From Halorussus halophilus (GTDB lineage Archaea > Halobacteriota > Halobacteria > Halobacteriales > Haladaptataceae): 64,000 nucleotides of DNA. The translations under genes and the position numbers were made by a program. Positions 54,278-63,515 of this stretch are shown here, one piece after another (the stretch's first letter is position 1; every line of letters begins with the position of its first letter). The notes under the pieces were generated by a model. The model searched no databases, was not told where the DNA came from, and was given only the letters and a program-made list of their open reading frames with translations. The DNA lies in NCBI RefSeq assembly GCF_008831545.1, contig NZ_CP044523.1, positions 2,418,001-2,482,000 on the forward strand. The letters run 5' to 3'.

Positions 54278-54305
54278 TTCGCAAACTGCGAGAAATCTTT
54301 TTATA
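54278..54305 (+). promoter_or_regulatory. Thermosome promoter with inverted repeat operator-like element
   Basis: TTTTTATA (54298-54305) is a TATA box 33-40 bases before the ATG at 54338. Directly upstream, TTCGCAAACTGCGAGAA (54278-54294) is an imperfect inverted repeat overlapping the TFB-binding position, where a heat-shock regulator could act. The regulator is inference only. Confidence 0.5.
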
Positions 54306-54337
54306 GAATATCAAACATACTTACTGTGGGGATACAC

Positions 54338-55930
54338 ATGTCAGAATCACAAATGGGACAGCGACGCATGGGCGGCCGACCGATGTTCATCCTCTCGGAG
54401 GACACACAGCGGTCGCACGGCAGAGACGCCCAAACGTCCAACATTGCGGCAGGCAAGGCAGTCAGCGGCGCGGTACGCACGACACTCGGCCCGCGCGGGA
54501 TGGACAAGATGCTCGTCACCGACACGGGCGACGTGACCATCACGAACGACGGCGCGACCATCCTGAACACGATGGACATCGAGCACCCCGCCGCCCAGAT
54601 GATAGTCGAAGTCGCAGACGCCCAAGAGGAGGAAGTCGGCGACGGAACGACCACGGCGGCGGTGTTGGCGGGTGAACTACTGGCGAAAGCCGAGAACCTA
54701 CTCGACGACGAAGTACACCCGACGACCATCGTGGAAGGCTACGCGATGGCCCGCGACATCGCTCTCGAAGCCATCGACGACCGCGTACTCGACGACGAAC
54801 TGAACGACGAACTGCTCCGGCAGGTCGCCGAATCGAGCATGACTGGCAAGGGAACCGGCGACATCACGACCGAACGCCTCGCCGAGGCAGTCGTGAACGC
54901 CATCCGCCACGTCGAGAACGAGGACGGGGTGAACCGTGACAACGTTCGCATCCACACCCAGACCGGTTCCTCCTCGTCGGCCACGGAACTCGTCGAGGGC
55001 ATCATCAGCGACGCCGAACCGGCCCACGACGACATGCCCTTCGAAGTCACCGACGCGACGATTGCAGTCGTGGACGAGAAACTGGGCGTGCGCGAGACCG
55101 AAATCGACGCCGAGTACAACGTCGAGAGCGTCGAGCAACTGACCGCCGCGATGGACGCCGAAGAGCGCGGTCTCCGGAAGTACGCCGAAAATCTGGCCGA
55201 CGCGGGCGTCGAAGTCGTCTTCGCCACGGACTCCATCGAGGACCGCGTTGCGGCCTACCTCGCAAAAGAGGGCATCCTCGCGTTCGAAGACGTGAGCGAC
55301 GACGAGGCACGCGCCATCGCCTCCGCGACCGGCGCGAGTCGGACCGGCAAGGTCGAAGACATCGAAGACGCCGACTTGGGACGCGCCGACGAGATTCGCG
55401 TGCGACGGTTCGGCGAGAACGACCTCGCGTTCGTGGAAGGCGGTGCGGCCGCAGAGTCCGTCACCCTGCTCGTCCGGGGCGGCACCGAACACGTCGTGGA
55501 CGAACTCGAACGCGCGATTCACGATGCGCTCGACGTGGTGACTGCAGCACTCGACGCAGGTGGCGTCGTCCCCGGCGCGGGCGCGACCGAAATCGCCGTC
55601 GCCGACCGCGTGCGCGAGCAGGCCGCGAGCATCGAAGGCCGCAAGCAACTCGCCGTGGAAGCGTTCGCCGACGCCGTGGACGTGCTTCCGCGCACGCTCG
55701 CGGAGAACACCGGCATGGACCCAATCGACGGCCTCGTGGACCTTCGGGCCGCGAACGACAAAGAAGAGGGCCATGCGGGCATCATCGCCACCGGCCAGCA
55801 CGGCGAAATCGGCGACCCAATCGAGGCGGGTGTGCTGGACCCCGCGGCAGTCAAGCGCGAGGCCTTCGAATCCGCGACGGAGGCCTCGACGATGATTGCC
55901 CGCATCGACGACGTGATTTCGGCGGAGTAG
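54338..55930 (+). CDS. Thermosome subunit (group II chaperonin)
   Basis: An ATP-dependent protein-folding chaperonin subunit of 530 residues. Signatures: [12 protein letters not shown] (about 47-58), [28 protein letters not shown] (about 96-110) and the C-terminal [13 protein letters not shown]. The start at 54338 ([13 protein letters not shown]) follows the TATA box by 33 bases; an upstream in-frame ATG lies before the TATA box. The tail lacks the long GGM repeats of some haloarchaeal subunits, and ends DDVISAE. Confidence 0.93.
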   Translation: MSESQMGQRRMGGRPMFILSEDTQRSHGRDAQTSNIAAGKAVSGAVRTTLGPRGMDKMLVTDTGDVTITNDGATILNTMDIEHPAAQMIVEVADAQEEEVGDGTTTAAVLAGELLAKAENLLDDEVHPTTIVEGYAMARDIALEAIDDRVLDDELNDELLRQVAESSMTGKGTGDITTERLAEAVVNAIRHVENEDGVNRDNVRIHTQTGSSSSATELVEGIISDAEPAHDDMPFEVTDATIAVVDEKLGVRETEIDAEYNVESVEQLTAAMDAEERGLRKYAENLADAGVEVVFATDSIEDRVAAYLAKEGILAFEDVSDDEARAIASATGASRTGKVEDIEDADLGRADEIRVRRFGENDLAFVEGGAAAESVTLLVRGGTEHVVDELERAIHDALDVVTAALDAGGVVPGAGATEIAVADRVREQAASIEGRKQLAVEAFADAVDVLPRTLAENTGMDPIDGLVDLRAANDKEEGHAGIIATGQHGEIGDPIEAGVLDPAAVKREAFESATEASTMIARIDDVISAE

Positions 55931-55948
55931 AACGCCCCAGTTTTCTTT

Positions 55949-56752
55949 TTATCTGAGTTCTGCGCCTGCCGTCGAAATCTCCGTCCGATTGTCCAGTACG
56001 CCCTCGACGCCAACCGCGAAGACCGTCTCGCCGACCATCGCCATGCTGGCGGTGCCGCCCGCCGATTCGACGTCATCGACAGTTTCCTCCACCTCTTTCG
56101 TCGGGAGGCCGGTTTTCCGGGCGAAGTTCCAGCCTTCGACGGTCAGTTCCCTCGGCGTCGGTTCCGCAGGGAGCGACGCAAGTGCCGTCCGGCCTACTTT
56201 CTCGATGCGTGCCAGCAAGTCGTCGTCGCTCAGCACTTCGCTGGTGTCGATGCCGCCGTAGCTCTCGTACTCGATGGTCGCTTCGGGGTCGTACCGTTCG
56301 ACGCCGGTGTTGTTGCCGACCAGCAGGCCGCCCTGATTCTGGATGAATACGTCGCCGAGTCCGGTGCCTGCTTCGACTTCCGCGCGGTGGGAGAGTTGAA
56401 CCAGTTCTTCGCGGGAGTAGTCGAGGTCGAACTCCGCGTCGGCGGCGAGTGCGGTGGCGAGTGTGGCGGCTCCGCTCGCACCGAAACCACGACCGATTGG
56501 TATCTCGGCGTCGAGTTCGACGCGGGCGGAGACGTCGAGTTCGTCGAGCGCGAGTTCCACGGGTTCGAAGTCAGTGGGGGAGCCATCGACTGTGACGATG
56601 CCCGCTTCGTCCCCGAGTCCGTCCCCGCCGTCCGCGGGACCCACGTCCGCGACGACGCCGTCGGCGATGGCGAAACTCGCGCCGAGCGACTCGTCGGGGT
56701 GGTCGGCAGGGGCGAAGATGGCAGTGACGCTTCCGGGGGCGAAGGCGCTCAT
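55949..56752 (-). CDS. Pantoate kinase (GHMP family, archaeal CoA pathway)
   Basis: Phosphorylates pantoate on the archaeal route to CoA. The 267-residue GHMP kinase has MSAFAPGSVTAIFAP at the N-terminus, the ATP loop PIGRGFGASGAATLATALA (about 91-109), and GTGLGDVFIQNQGG (about 132). The start at 56752 is the family's first residue; the frame continues left into the neighbouring lipase-like gene on the same strand but only as overlap. Convergent with the thermosome gene, with a T-rich spacer (55933-55948). Confidence 0.9.
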   Translation of the reverse strand: MSAFAPGSVTAIFAPADHPDESLGASFAIADGVVADVGPADGGDGLGDEAGIVTVDGSPTDFEPVELALDELDVSARVELDAEIPIGRGFGASGAATLATALAADAEFDLDYSREELVQLSHRAEVEAGTGLGDVFIQNQGGLLVGNNTGVERYDPEATIEYESYGGIDTSEVLSDDDLLARIEKVGRTALASLPAEPTPRELTVEGWNFARKTGLPTKEVEETVDDVESAGGTASMAMVGETVFAVGVEGVLDNRTEISTAGAELR

Positions 56753-56826
56753 GGTCTGTGTTGGAGTAGAAAGGGGCTTCAAGCCTTGGATGACAGCAAG
56801 TCTGGTTGTCGAAGCTGTTCGCGGCG

Positions 56827-57735
56827 TTAGACGTACGCCGAGGTGTTCTCCATGTGGTAAACGACCTCGTCGGAGACGTTCGAGAGGTAGCCCGAGTGGT
56901 CGTCGCCGACTTGGGAAGTCACGTCGAGTTCGTGGTGGTTCGGCGCGGGCGTATTGCCGTCCTCGTAACCCGTTTCGCCGAGTGCTTGGTCGAACTCGAT
57001 GGTGTTGTACACCCACTGCAGCACGTCGTCTTCGTGGTTGTGGTAGTTGAACTGGCTGGTCACCTCGTTGGTGACGGCGTTGTAGGTGTCCATCCACTCT
57101 TGGGTGGGCGCTTCGTTGTCCTGTGCCGCGCCGAGCAGGTGCGTCGAGTACACTTCGTGGCCTTGGTCGTCCCACCACGAAGTCACGTCGAGCGAGCGGA
57201 GCGAACTGAGAAGCACCTGCGCACCGAGCGAGTGACTGGCGAAGCGGAGGCTGACGTTCGGACAGTAGTACTTGAGGTCTACGGCGAACTGCGCGAGTTT
57301 GAGCCCGTTGTTCTGGGCGGCCGTCTGTGCCTCGCCCCACCCGTAGTCCGCGCCGCCGCCGACGTCGTTGTCCCACGTGTAGCCGACGACAGTGCCGTCG
57401 TAGCCCGAACCGGTCAGTTCCGTCTCGGCCTGCTGAATCTTGTCACGTGCGTCCTGTTCGGCGTCCGAGGAGCTACTGCTCTTCTTGTCCCAACCGTGGA
57501 TGAAGACTGTCAGGTCCGAGACACAGCTGGTGTCGATTCCGGGGACGAGTCCGTTCGTCTCGTAGCTGTACTGAGAGACGCCGGACTTCAGCGAGCCGTC
57601 GTCGCTGCAGTGGCCGCGCGTCGAGACGAGCGGCACGTCGTAGGCGGCGGCCGTGCCCGAGGCACCGACGAGCGTCGTCGCACCGACCGTTGCAACTGCA
57701 CTCCGCTTGAGGAACTGCCGTCGATTGGCGTTCAT
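56827..57735 (-). CDS. Secreted alpha/beta-hydrolase, lipase-like (Tat signal)
   Basis: The 302-residue protein has a twin-arginine signal (NANRRQFLKRSAVATVGATT), so it is exported folded. The alpha/beta-hydrolase core shows VFIHGWD (oxyanion loop, about 83-89) and the nucleophile elbow SHSLGAQVLL (about 165-174), with S-H-S-L-G in place of G-x-S-x-G. His and Asp partners near LLGAAQDNEAP and NYHNHEDDV are plausible. The substrate may be a lipid or ester in the medium. Confidence 0.83.
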   Translation of the reverse strand: MNANRRQFLKRSAVATVGATTLVGASGTAAAYDVPLVSTRGHCSDDGSLKSGVSQYSYETNGLVPGIDTSCVSDLTVFIHGWDKKSSSSSDAEQDARDKIQQAETELTGSGYDGTVVGYTWDNDVGGGADYGWGEAQTAAQNNGLKLAQFAVDLKYYCPNVSLRFASHSLGAQVLLSSLRSLDVTSWWDDQGHEVYSTHLLGAAQDNEAPTQEWMDTYNAVTNEVTSQFNYHNHEDDVLQWVYNTIEFDQALGETGYEDGNTPAPNHHELDVTSQVGDDHSGYLSNVSDEVVYHMENTSAYV

Positions 57736-58054
57736 GTTCGAATCGACGTGTTTCGCGTTTTTACTTAAACTTTTCTGCGTAGAAATAAATATGTGAACAA
57801 AGCATCTGCTATCGAACTCACCGACGAACTCACTTCTGCGAAGAAATTCGCGTGACGGCGGCAGTTTCTAAAATCAGGTCGTGTGGTTCGTTCACGGGTT
57901 CTCACAATCTGACTGGTTCCGTCGGCGTGGCCCCGAGTAGCGACGAACAAGTGTCGAACGCCGCGTTTCCGTCCGAGAGGGCGTACCACGGCCCCGTCCC
58001 GAACCAAACGGGTTTTAAGCCCCGCGCCGTAACCTCACGGCAAGGTCGATATCT
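57736..58054. other. 319 bp divergent gap; promoters only
   Basis: Between the lipase-like gene (leftward) and the L44e operon (rightward). The left part is AT-rich (GTTTTTACTTAAACTTTTCTG, positions about 57749-57770) and likely holds the hydrolase promoter; the right end has GGGTTTTAAGCCCC for L44e. The middle holds no convincing gene or RNA that I can recognise. Confidence 0.55.
58010..58022 (+). promoter_or_regulatory. TATA box of the L44e operon
   Basis: GGGTTTTAAGCCC contains TTTTAAG about 36-43 bases before the L44e ATG at 58055, and forms a GGG/CCC-flanked palindrome. It would give a short leader and drive L44e-S27e-aIF2a-Nop10-PAC2. Confidence 0.5.
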
Positions 58055-58336
58055 ATGGAGATGCCACGACGCTTCAACACGTACTGTCCCCACTGCCGCG
58101 CCCACGAACAACACGAAGTCGAGAAGGTCCGAACGGGCCGCTCGACCGGTCTGAAGTGGGACGAGCGCAAGCAGCGCGAAGGCAGCAAGGGTATCGGGAA
58201 CCGCGGCCGGTTCTCGAAGGTGCCCGGTGGAGACAAACCGACGAAGAAGACCGACCTCAAGTACCGATGCAGTGAGTGTGGCAAGGCCCACCTCCGCGAA
58301 GGATGGCGCGCTGGCCGACTCACGTTCCAGGAGTAA
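58055..58336 (+). CDS. rpl44e: Large ribosomal subunit protein L44e
   Basis: 93-residue ribosomal protein with the zinc-ribbon cysteines C-P-H-C (11-14) and C-S-E-C (about 72-75). [23 protein letters not shown] and the basic middle ([22 protein letters not shown]) are typical. First gene of the translation operon; S27e follows 4 bp later. Confidence 0.95.
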   Translation: MEMPRRFNTYCPHCRAHEQHEVEKVRTGRSTGLKWDERKQREGSKGIGNRGRFSKVPGGDKPTKKTDLKYRCSECGKAHLREGWRAGRLTFQE

Positions 58337-58340
58337 ATCT

Positions 58341-58514
58341 ATGGCAGGTAATTTCTTCACCGTTCAGTGCCCCGACTGTGACAACGAACAGACCGTCTTC
58401 GAGAAGGCGGCGACGGAAGTCGCCTGCGCCGTCTGCGGCGCGACGCTCGCTCGCCCGACCGGCGGCAAGGCCGACATCGAAGGCGAAGTCAAAGAGACTG
58501 TAGAGGCCCGATGA
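58341..58514 (+). CDS. rps27e: Small ribosomal subunit protein S27e
   Basis: 57-residue zinc-ribbon ribosomal protein with C-P-D-C (10-13) and C-A-V-C (29-32): [20 protein letters not shown], then [22 protein letters not shown] overlap with the aIF2-alpha start (58511-58514) indicates translational coupling. Confidence 0.95.
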   Translation: MAGNFFTVQCPDCDNEQTVFEKAATEVACAVCGATLARPTGGKADIEGEVKETVEAR

Positions 58515-59311
58515 AGTACAGCGGCTGGCCCGAGACCGGCGAACTCGTCGTCGGAAAAGTCGAGGAAATCGAGGACTTCGGCGTCTTCGTGGACCTCGAA
58601 GAGTACGAGGACAAGCGCGGTCTCATCCACGTCAGCGAGGTCGCCAGCGGATGGATCAAGAACGTCCGCGACCACGTGAGCGAGGGCCAGACGGTGGTCT
58701 GCAAGGTGCTGGAAGTGGACGAGGACGCCCAGCAGATCGACCTCTCCTACAAGGACGTCAACGACCACCAACGCTCCGAGAAGATTCAGGAGTGGAAAAA
58801 CGAGCAGAAGGCCGACAACTGGATGACGCTCGCGTTCGGCGAGGACATCAGCGACGAGCAGTATGCCTCGGTCGCAAACGAACTCATCGCCGAGTTCGGG
58901 AGCCTCTACGACGGCTTCGAGCAAGCCGCCATCCACGGTCCGGAAGCGCTCGACAGCACCGACCTCGACGACGACGAGGTCGAGCAACTCGTCCAGACGG
59001 CCCGCGAGAACGTCTCGGTGCCGTACGTCACGGTGACCGGCTACGTCAACCTCGAAAGTGCCGCCGAACATGGCGTGGACGACATCAAGGAAGCACTACA
59101 GGCCGCCGAAGGCAACGGCGACATCCCCGAAGAGGTCGAACTCGACGTGACCTACGTCGGTGCCCCAGAGTACCGCATTCGGGTGAAAGCGCCGAACTAC
59201 AAGACGGCCGAGTCCCAGCTCGAAGAGAGTGCGGCCCGCGCCGAATCCGAAATCGAGAGTCTCGGCGGCACGGGGTCGTTCCACCGCGAGCGCCAGACCG
59301 AAGAAGAGTAG
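58511..59311 (+). CDS. Translation initiation factor aIF2 subunit alpha
   Basis: 266-residue subunit of the trimeric factor that brings initiator tRNA to the ribosome. Residues about 8-85 are the S1/OB domain ([20 protein letters not shown], then [20 protein letters not shown]), then a helical domain (about 90-175) and the C-terminal alpha-beta domain (about 176-250), ending in an acidic tail. Nop10 starts 3 bp after the stop. Confidence 0.95.
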   Translation: MKYSGWPETGELVVGKVEEIEDFGVFVDLEEYEDKRGLIHVSEVASGWIKNVRDHVSEGQTVVCKVLEVDEDAQQIDLSYKDVNDHQRSEKIQEWKNEQKADNWMTLAFGEDISDEQYASVANELIAEFGSLYDGFEQAAIHGPEALDSTDLDDDEVEQLVQTARENVSVPYVTVTGYVNLESAAEHGVDDIKEALQAAEGNGDIPEEVELDVTYVGAPEYRIRVKAPNYKTAESQLEESAARAESEIESLGGTGSFHRERQTEEE

Positions 59312-59314
59312 CGG

Positions 59315-59497
59315 ATGAAATCCGACATTTTGGTCTGTTCGGCGTGGCGCGAACGACACTCGCGGCCGGTGTACACCCTTTCTGCGGAGTGCCCCGAATG
59401 CGGAGCCGACGCTGTCAACAGCGCGCCCGCGCCGTTCAACCCCGAGGACCCCTACAGCGAGTACCGACGGGCACTTAAGGAGCGCGCCCGCGAGTAA
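59315..59497 (+). CDS. nop10: H/ACA RNP protein Nop10
   Basis: 60-residue component of the pseudouridylation ribonucleoprotein with Cbf5, Gar1 and L7Ae. MKSDILVCSAWRERHSRPVYTLS and CPECGADAVNSAPAPFNPED, with only C-P-E-C and one more Cys kept from the zinc site, and the C-terminal helix YSEYRRALKERARE. It sits between aIF2-alpha and the PAC2 gene, the standard archaeal order. Confidence 0.94.
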   Translation: MKSDILVCSAWRERHSRPVYTLSAECPECGADAVNSAPAPFNPEDPYSEYRRALKERARE

Positions 59498-59503
59498 CAC
59501 CAC

Positions 59504-60259
59504 ATGGACGAACTGGACATCGAGGTCGTCGCCGACCCGGAGCTACGCGACCCCGTGCTGGTCGAGGGACTACCGGGTGTCGGCCACGTCGGAAAGCTCG
59601 CGGCCGAGCAGTTGCTCGAAGAGAAAGACAGCGAGTTAGTGCGTCGAGTGTACTCGGAGTTCTTCCCACCGCAGGTCAGCGTCGAAGACGACGGCACCAC
59701 GGAACTGGTGTGTGCGGAGATTCACGCCGTCGAACTCGAAGACCGGGACCTGCTCGTGCTGACGGGCGACCACCAAGCCAGCGACAACACCGGTCACTAC
59801 CGACTGACGAACGCCTTCCTCGACATCTGCGAGGAGTTCGGCGTCGAGTCTATCTACGCGCTCGGTGGCGTTCCGACCGGTGAACTGCTGGACGAGTACG
59901 CCGTCCTCGGTGCCGCGACGGACACCGAGTTCGTCGAGGAACTACAAGACGTGGGCGTCGAGTTCCGCGAGGACGAACCCGCTGGCGGCATCGTCGGCAC
60001 TAGCGGTCTCCTCTTGGGTCTCGGCGAACGCCGCGGCGTACGCGCGTCGTGTCTGATGGGTGAGACCAGCGGCTACATCGTGGACCCCAAGAGCGCCCGC
60101 GCGGTGCTGGAAATTCTCCAAGACCAACTCGGCTTCGAGGTCAACTTCGACTCGCTCGAAGAACGCGCCGACGAGATGGAGGACGTGGTCGGCAAGATTC
60201 AGGAGATGGAGTCCCAGCAGGGGATGCCCAGCGAAGAGGACCTACGGTACATCGGTTGA
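59504..60259 (+). CDS. Proteasome assembly chaperone family protein (PAC2)
   Basis: 251-residue PAC2-domain protein: VLVEGLPGVGHVGKLAAEQL (about 18-37), YALGGVPTGELLDEY and GTSGLLLGLGERRGVRASCLMGETSGYIVDP, which is the ATP-grasp-associated PAC2 core. In eukaryotes PAC2 helps assemble the 20S proteasome; the archaeal role is suspected rather than shown. Last gene of the translation operon. Confidence 0.9.
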   Translation: MDELDIEVVADPELRDPVLVEGLPGVGHVGKLAAEQLLEEKDSELVRRVYSEFFPPQVSVEDDGTTELVCAEIHAVELEDRDLLVLTGDHQASDNTGHYRLTNAFLDICEEFGVESIYALGGVPTGELLDEYAVLGAATDTEFVEELQDVGVEFREDEPAGGIVGTSGLLLGLGERRGVRASCLMGETSGYIVDPKSARAVLEILQDQLGFEVNFDSLEERADEMEDVVGKIQEMESQQGMPSEEDLRYIG

Positions 60260-60343
60260 GCGGTCGTATCGGATTTTCTGCGGTCTCGTCGGAATCTCAG
60301 TGGTTGCTGAGAGGAATCACCGTGGGACTGTAGTGTGTCTTCC

Positions 60344-60769
60344 TCAGTCCCCATTCTCACGGTAGCGGTCGTGTTGTCGATAGACGAACCAAAGAAACGC
60401 TGGTATCGGAAACACCCAGATGGCGTGACTGTTGGTGAAGTGGGGAGAGAGACGCACAGCGAGCGGCCAAGAGACCAAAAACAGCGTCCACCAAATCAGT
60501 GCCCAGCCCCAGGTTCGTCGCCTCAGTTGCCATAGTCCAACGAGAACTGCGGCGCTGACACTGGCAAAAAGGAGCGGGAGTCGAGTTATGGGGCCGCTTG
60601 GTGTCGTTGCGGTCGTCCCATAAGCGAAGAGCGTGAATGCACCCCAGTAGGTAGCCATGAGACCGATAACGACCCGAACACGAGCTGGCGGTTGCGTAGC
60701 ACAATCACGACAGTAGGCACCATCTCGTCGCGTGCTCGCTCCACACCGCTCGCAGGTCATGATACGCAT
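60344..60769 (-). CDS. Zinc-ribbon membrane protein, unknown
   Basis: The 141-residue protein starts MRIMTCERCGASTRRDGAYCRDC, a four-cysteine zinc ribbon (C6, C9, C20 and C23), followed by about four membrane helices (about 31-50, 63-80, 87-105 and 115-131). An internal start at 60760 (MTCERCGA) is possible. No function known. Confidence 0.72.
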   Translation of the reverse strand: MRIMTCERCGASTRRDGAYCRDCATQPPARVRVVIGLMATYWGAFTLFAYGTTATTPSGPITRLPLLFASVSAAVLVGLWQLRRRTWGWALIWWTLFLVSWPLAVRLSPHFTNSHAIWVFPIPAFLWFVYRQHDRYRENGD

Positions 60770-60860
60770 GCACCATGCTATTGCTATTGAGAGTTTCGAC
60801 GCCGCTACCGCGTTCGCGCTTGGCAGTGACGAGATTCAGACGGAGTCCCAGCAGAACGTA

Positions 60861-61397
60861 CTACTCCAAAACCCGCTGACTTCGCTCGCTGTAGGCGTGG
60901 TACAGCGCCGACAGACCGAAAAGCACGAGGAAGTACCAGGACCAGAATTCGATGCCGAACGAGGAGATGAAAAGGAGACCGAACTTCGCCGAGAGGAGCG
61001 TGACGACGCCGAGCAGACTGATGCCGAGGTAGTACGTCGCCCACGAGATGTCCCCCTTCGGCACGACTTCCATGTACACCTCGACTTCTTGGGCGCGGTC
61101 TAAGAGTTCGATTTCCTGAGAGCGCTGGTCGTAGTCGATGATATCGAGTTCGTCAAGTTTCGGGAGATGTGTCTGGTGGAGTGAGACGTAGACGCTCTTG
61201 CGAACGTTTCGCGGCGGGGGCGACTCACCGGTCTCGATGGCCGCAATGTGTTCCGCGAGCGTATCGACCGAAATCACGCCCTCGGTGTCTCGCAGGTGCT
61301 TCAGCGTGTGCCGACGGCGGTCGTTCCGGAGTACGTTGTGTATCTCACTCGGCTCTAGCTCCGCGTCGTAGTCCGAGCTTGGGTCTTGTACTGTCAT
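60861..61397 (-). CDS. DUF7344-like HTH protein with membrane helices
   Basis: The 178-residue protein has a winged helix (about 15-105: EIHNVLRNDRRRHTLKHLRD, YVSLHQTHLPKLDELDIIDYD) and two membrane helices (about 122-142 and 148-168). It shares the H-x2-HLPKL signature with the 11.7 kb regulator. A membrane-tethered transcription regulator is inferred. It lies 91 bp upstream of the zinc-ribbon membrane gene on the same strand. Confidence 0.78.
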   Translation of the reverse strand: MTVQDPSSDYDAELEPSEIHNVLRNDRRRHTLKHLRDTEGVISVDTLAEHIAAIETGESPPPRNVRKSVYVSLHQTHLPKLDELDIIDYDQRSQEIELLDRAQEVEVYMEVVPKGDISWATYYLGISLLGVVTLLSAKFGLLFISSFGIEFWSWYFLVLFGLSALYHAYSERSQRVLE

Positions 61398-61542
61398 TTC
61401 TCGGAGTGACGATTCAGAGCTGACATTTACTGTTCACTACATCCCACCGACCGACCATGAATGTTACCATTAATTCACTTCACAAACTATTACAATTATC
61501 GTCGGCGAGAGATTCTTTACCACGGGGTTCCTACCCCAGAAC

Positions 61543-62118
61543 GTGCTGCCGGAATGGCTGGTGGTCGGGTTGTGGCTGTCCGCCGCAGTCGGCGTCCTCA
61601 TCGGGGTGATTTTCGTCGCAGGGTCGCGGCTCTACCCGACGGTGTCTCGGTCGGGACCACGTACCTCGGGGCAGGGTCGCCGCCGCGTCGAGATTCGAGA
61701 GTACCTCTCGGCAATCGGCGAGGAGTTCGCGGAGGACCACTTCGTAGAGGGCCAGCACGTCGCGTTCTACCTGCCTAAGCGAGACGTTGCAATCACCTTC
61801 GACGCGCGGGCGTACTTCCGCATCGAGCGCTCGCCGACCTTTGCAGTGCTGGTCGAACACGAGATGCCGGGCATCCATCTGGGCGACCGACTTCCCTTCG
61901 AGACGCCCGACGTGGAAGACGACGAGGAGGAGAATACCATCGACCCCGCGAAGGCCGCCTTCGCAGTGTTGGGGGTCCCACAGAATTCCAGCGTCGCTGA
62001 GATACGACGCGCCTACCGCGAGAAGGTCAAGGAAGTGCATCCGGACCACGGCGGCGACCGCGAGGACTTCCAGCAAGTTCGAGAAGCGTACACGGCGGCG
62101 AAGAAGCGCGCCAGTTAA
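61543..62118 (+). CDS. J-domain protein with N-terminal membrane anchor
   Basis: The 191-residue protein begins with a membrane helix (6-28), has a central globular region (about 45-125) of unknown type, an acidic linker (VEDDEEENT), and a C-terminal J domain (about 134-191) with the H-P-D motif in VKEVHPDHGGDREDFQQVREAY. A J domain stimulates DnaK ATPase. GTG start at 61543; GATTCTTTACC about 25-33 bases upstream may be its TATA box. Confidence 0.82.
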   Translation: MLPEWLVVGLWLSAAVGVLIGVIFVAGSRLYPTVSRSGPRTSGQGRRRVEIREYLSAIGEEFAEDHFVEGQHVAFYLPKRDVAITFDARAYFRIERSPTFAVLVEHEMPGIHLGDRLPFETPDVEDDEEENTIDPAKAAFAVLGVPQNSSVAEIRRAYREKVKEVHPDHGGDREDFQQVREAYTAAKKRAS

Positions 62119-62133
62119 TCGGTTAGCTCGATT

Positions 62134-62916
62134 TTAGCTCAAATCGGTCACTTCGTAGGTGACGTCACCTTCACGCAAGGCATCAGTAACCCGCCCGACG
62201 CCATCCGCAGTAGCAACCACGACGACGCGCAAGCCGCGACTTGCGGCGGCCGCGGCGACTTCGCCCGCCGCGAACGTCGTCGCGGGGTCGTGGCCGACTT
62301 GCCGAAGCGCGACGACAGCCTCGACGCCAGTCGCGCCGACGAAATCGGCGTCGTCGCAGGCGGACGCCAGTGCTTGCTCGTCTACGGCGCGACTCCCACC
62401 TGAGCGAACCGGCGGCACCTGATAGACGGTGACGCTTCCGGGGTCAATGTCGATGATACCCTCGAAACCAGTGACCCCGACATCCTCGCCCGCGTCGGCG
62501 TCGGTCGTGGTAACGCCCGTCGCCGGACCCTCCTCGCCGGGCGTGGCGTGAAGCAGTCCATCACGCAGCGAGAGCGTCACCGAGTCGCCTTCTGATACGT
62601 CGTCGGTGGCGATAGCGGCGTCTTCTTGCTGGCTTCCGAGCACGTCTTCGGTGACGTGGTCGGCGTAGCGGCGTACGTCCGTCGCCTCCTGCAACAGCCA
62701 ATCGACGCCTTCCTTGGTGACGCTGTACTGGGAGCGACCCGCCTTCTCGACCAGTCCGTCCTCGACGAGCGCGCGGATGTACTCGCTGACGGCTTGGCTG
62801 GTGACCCCCACCGCCTCCGCGATTTCCCCTTGGCTCACCGCCGGTTGGCGCTCGGCGATCTCCGTGAGGATGCGAAAGCGCGTCGCGGCACGCTTGTTCT
62901 CCAGAACGTCGGCCAT
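62134..62916 (-). CDS. MarR-type winged-helix regulator with C-terminal domain
   Basis: The 260-residue protein opens with a winged helix (about 3-70: RAATRFRILTEIAERQPAVS, EIAEAVGVTSQAVSEYIRALVEDGLVEK), then a 190-residue acidic domain ending in two Rossmann-like segments (ASACDDADFVGATGVEAVVAL, LRVVVVATADGVGRVTDAL). The conserved haloarchaeal family has no assigned ligand. The start at 62916 (MADVLENKRAATRF) is preferred; a longer start adds 19 residues unlike the family. Confidence 0.8.
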   Translation of the reverse strand: MADVLENKRAATRFRILTEIAERQPAVSQGEIAEAVGVTSQAVSEYIRALVEDGLVEKAGRSQYSVTKEGVDWLLQEATDVRRYADHVTEDVLGSQQEDAAIATDDVSEGDSVTLSLRDGLLHATPGEEGPATGVTTTDADAGEDVGVTGFEGIIDIDPGSVTVYQVPPVRSGGSRAVDEQALASACDDADFVGATGVEAVVALRQVGHDPATTFAAGEVAAAAASRGLRVVVVATADGVGRVTDALREGDVTYEVTDLS

Positions 62917-63005
62917 GAGCGGAACTGTCGGGGCCGAGCAACAAAACCTCCGCGGTGTGACCGAGCGAACCACGTTCGGCGCTGTCGCCTCGGTTCGATG
63001 CCCGA

Positions 63006-63013
63006 ATTTTATA
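63006..63013 (+). promoter_or_regulatory. TATA box before the PIN gene
   Basis: ATTTTATA lies 22-29 bases before the GTG at 63035. It points to that GTG as the leaderless start of the PIN gene, which is out of frame in this sequence. Confidence 0.5.
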
Positions 63014-63034
63014 CCGAGCAGTCCGTACTCGGGC

Positions 63035-63515
63035 GTGAGCCATCACAAGTACGACCTCGACTACGACCGCGGATTCCGACCCGAAGACGGTCGTCTACGA
63101 CACGAACGTCCTCGTCGCGGAACTGGCGTTTCCGGAAGAGCGAGCGGTTTGCTTGGAACTCGTTGAGTCAGCGGTCGTAGAGTTGGTCGTCTCGGACGCG
63201 ACGCTCCGAGAGTTTGCCGCCGTGCTTCGGTACGACCACCTGCCGTTGCCGAGCGAACGACGAGCGACTGCCGTCGAGCGAGTGGTACGAGCGGCGCGCG
63301 TCGTCTCCCCTGCGATAGAACTCGCAGTCGCCGCCGACCCCGACGACGACGCGATTCTGGAGGCGGCACTGACGGCTGGGGGTAACTGTGTCGTGAGCGA
63401 CGACGCCCACCTCCGGGACGTGAGCGGCGTCTGTGGCATCGACGTGGTTCCACGCGAGGCGTTTCTGCTCGAATACCAAAACTCGGAAGACGACCGGAAC
63501 CATCTCGGCGGGTGA
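63035..63515 (+). pseudogene. PIN-domain nuclease gene, apparently +1 frameshifted at codon 3
   Basis: The PIN domain reads TVVYDTNVLVAELAF (first Asp), SDATLREFAAVLRY, DPDDDAILEAALTAGG and CVVSDDAHLRDV, the four acidic sites of a PIN RNase, in an ORF covering 63039-63515. No ATG, GTG or TTG lies in that frame before the first catalytic Asp. The TATA-supported GTG at 63035 is one base off: deleting one C of GCC (63040-63041) would give MSITSTTSTTTADSDPKTVVYDTN. Either the gene is recently broken, or the sequence has a one-base error. It overlaps the next ATG by TGATG. Confidence 0.7.

Larger units (their letters stand above)
53700..54337. other. 638 bp divergent gap with repeat R6, motif S2 and thermosome promoter
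   Basis: It contains, left to right: the amidohydrolase promoter, R6 (53840-54038, reverse), a near-palindrome TTACGTAGTAACC (54055-54067), S2 (54087-54119), and a 3' part with GTGTCACCGGGCGTTTCCGG repeated as GTGTCACCGGGTGTTTTCGC (about 54127-54175). The thermosome promoter is at the end. No protein-coding gene seen. Confidence 0.65.

Noticed and set aside
57765-58007. 80-codon leftward ORF upstream of the L44e operon
   Set aside because: Basic, Arg-rich composition unlike the acidic proteome, and it overlaps the hydrolase and L44e promoter regions.
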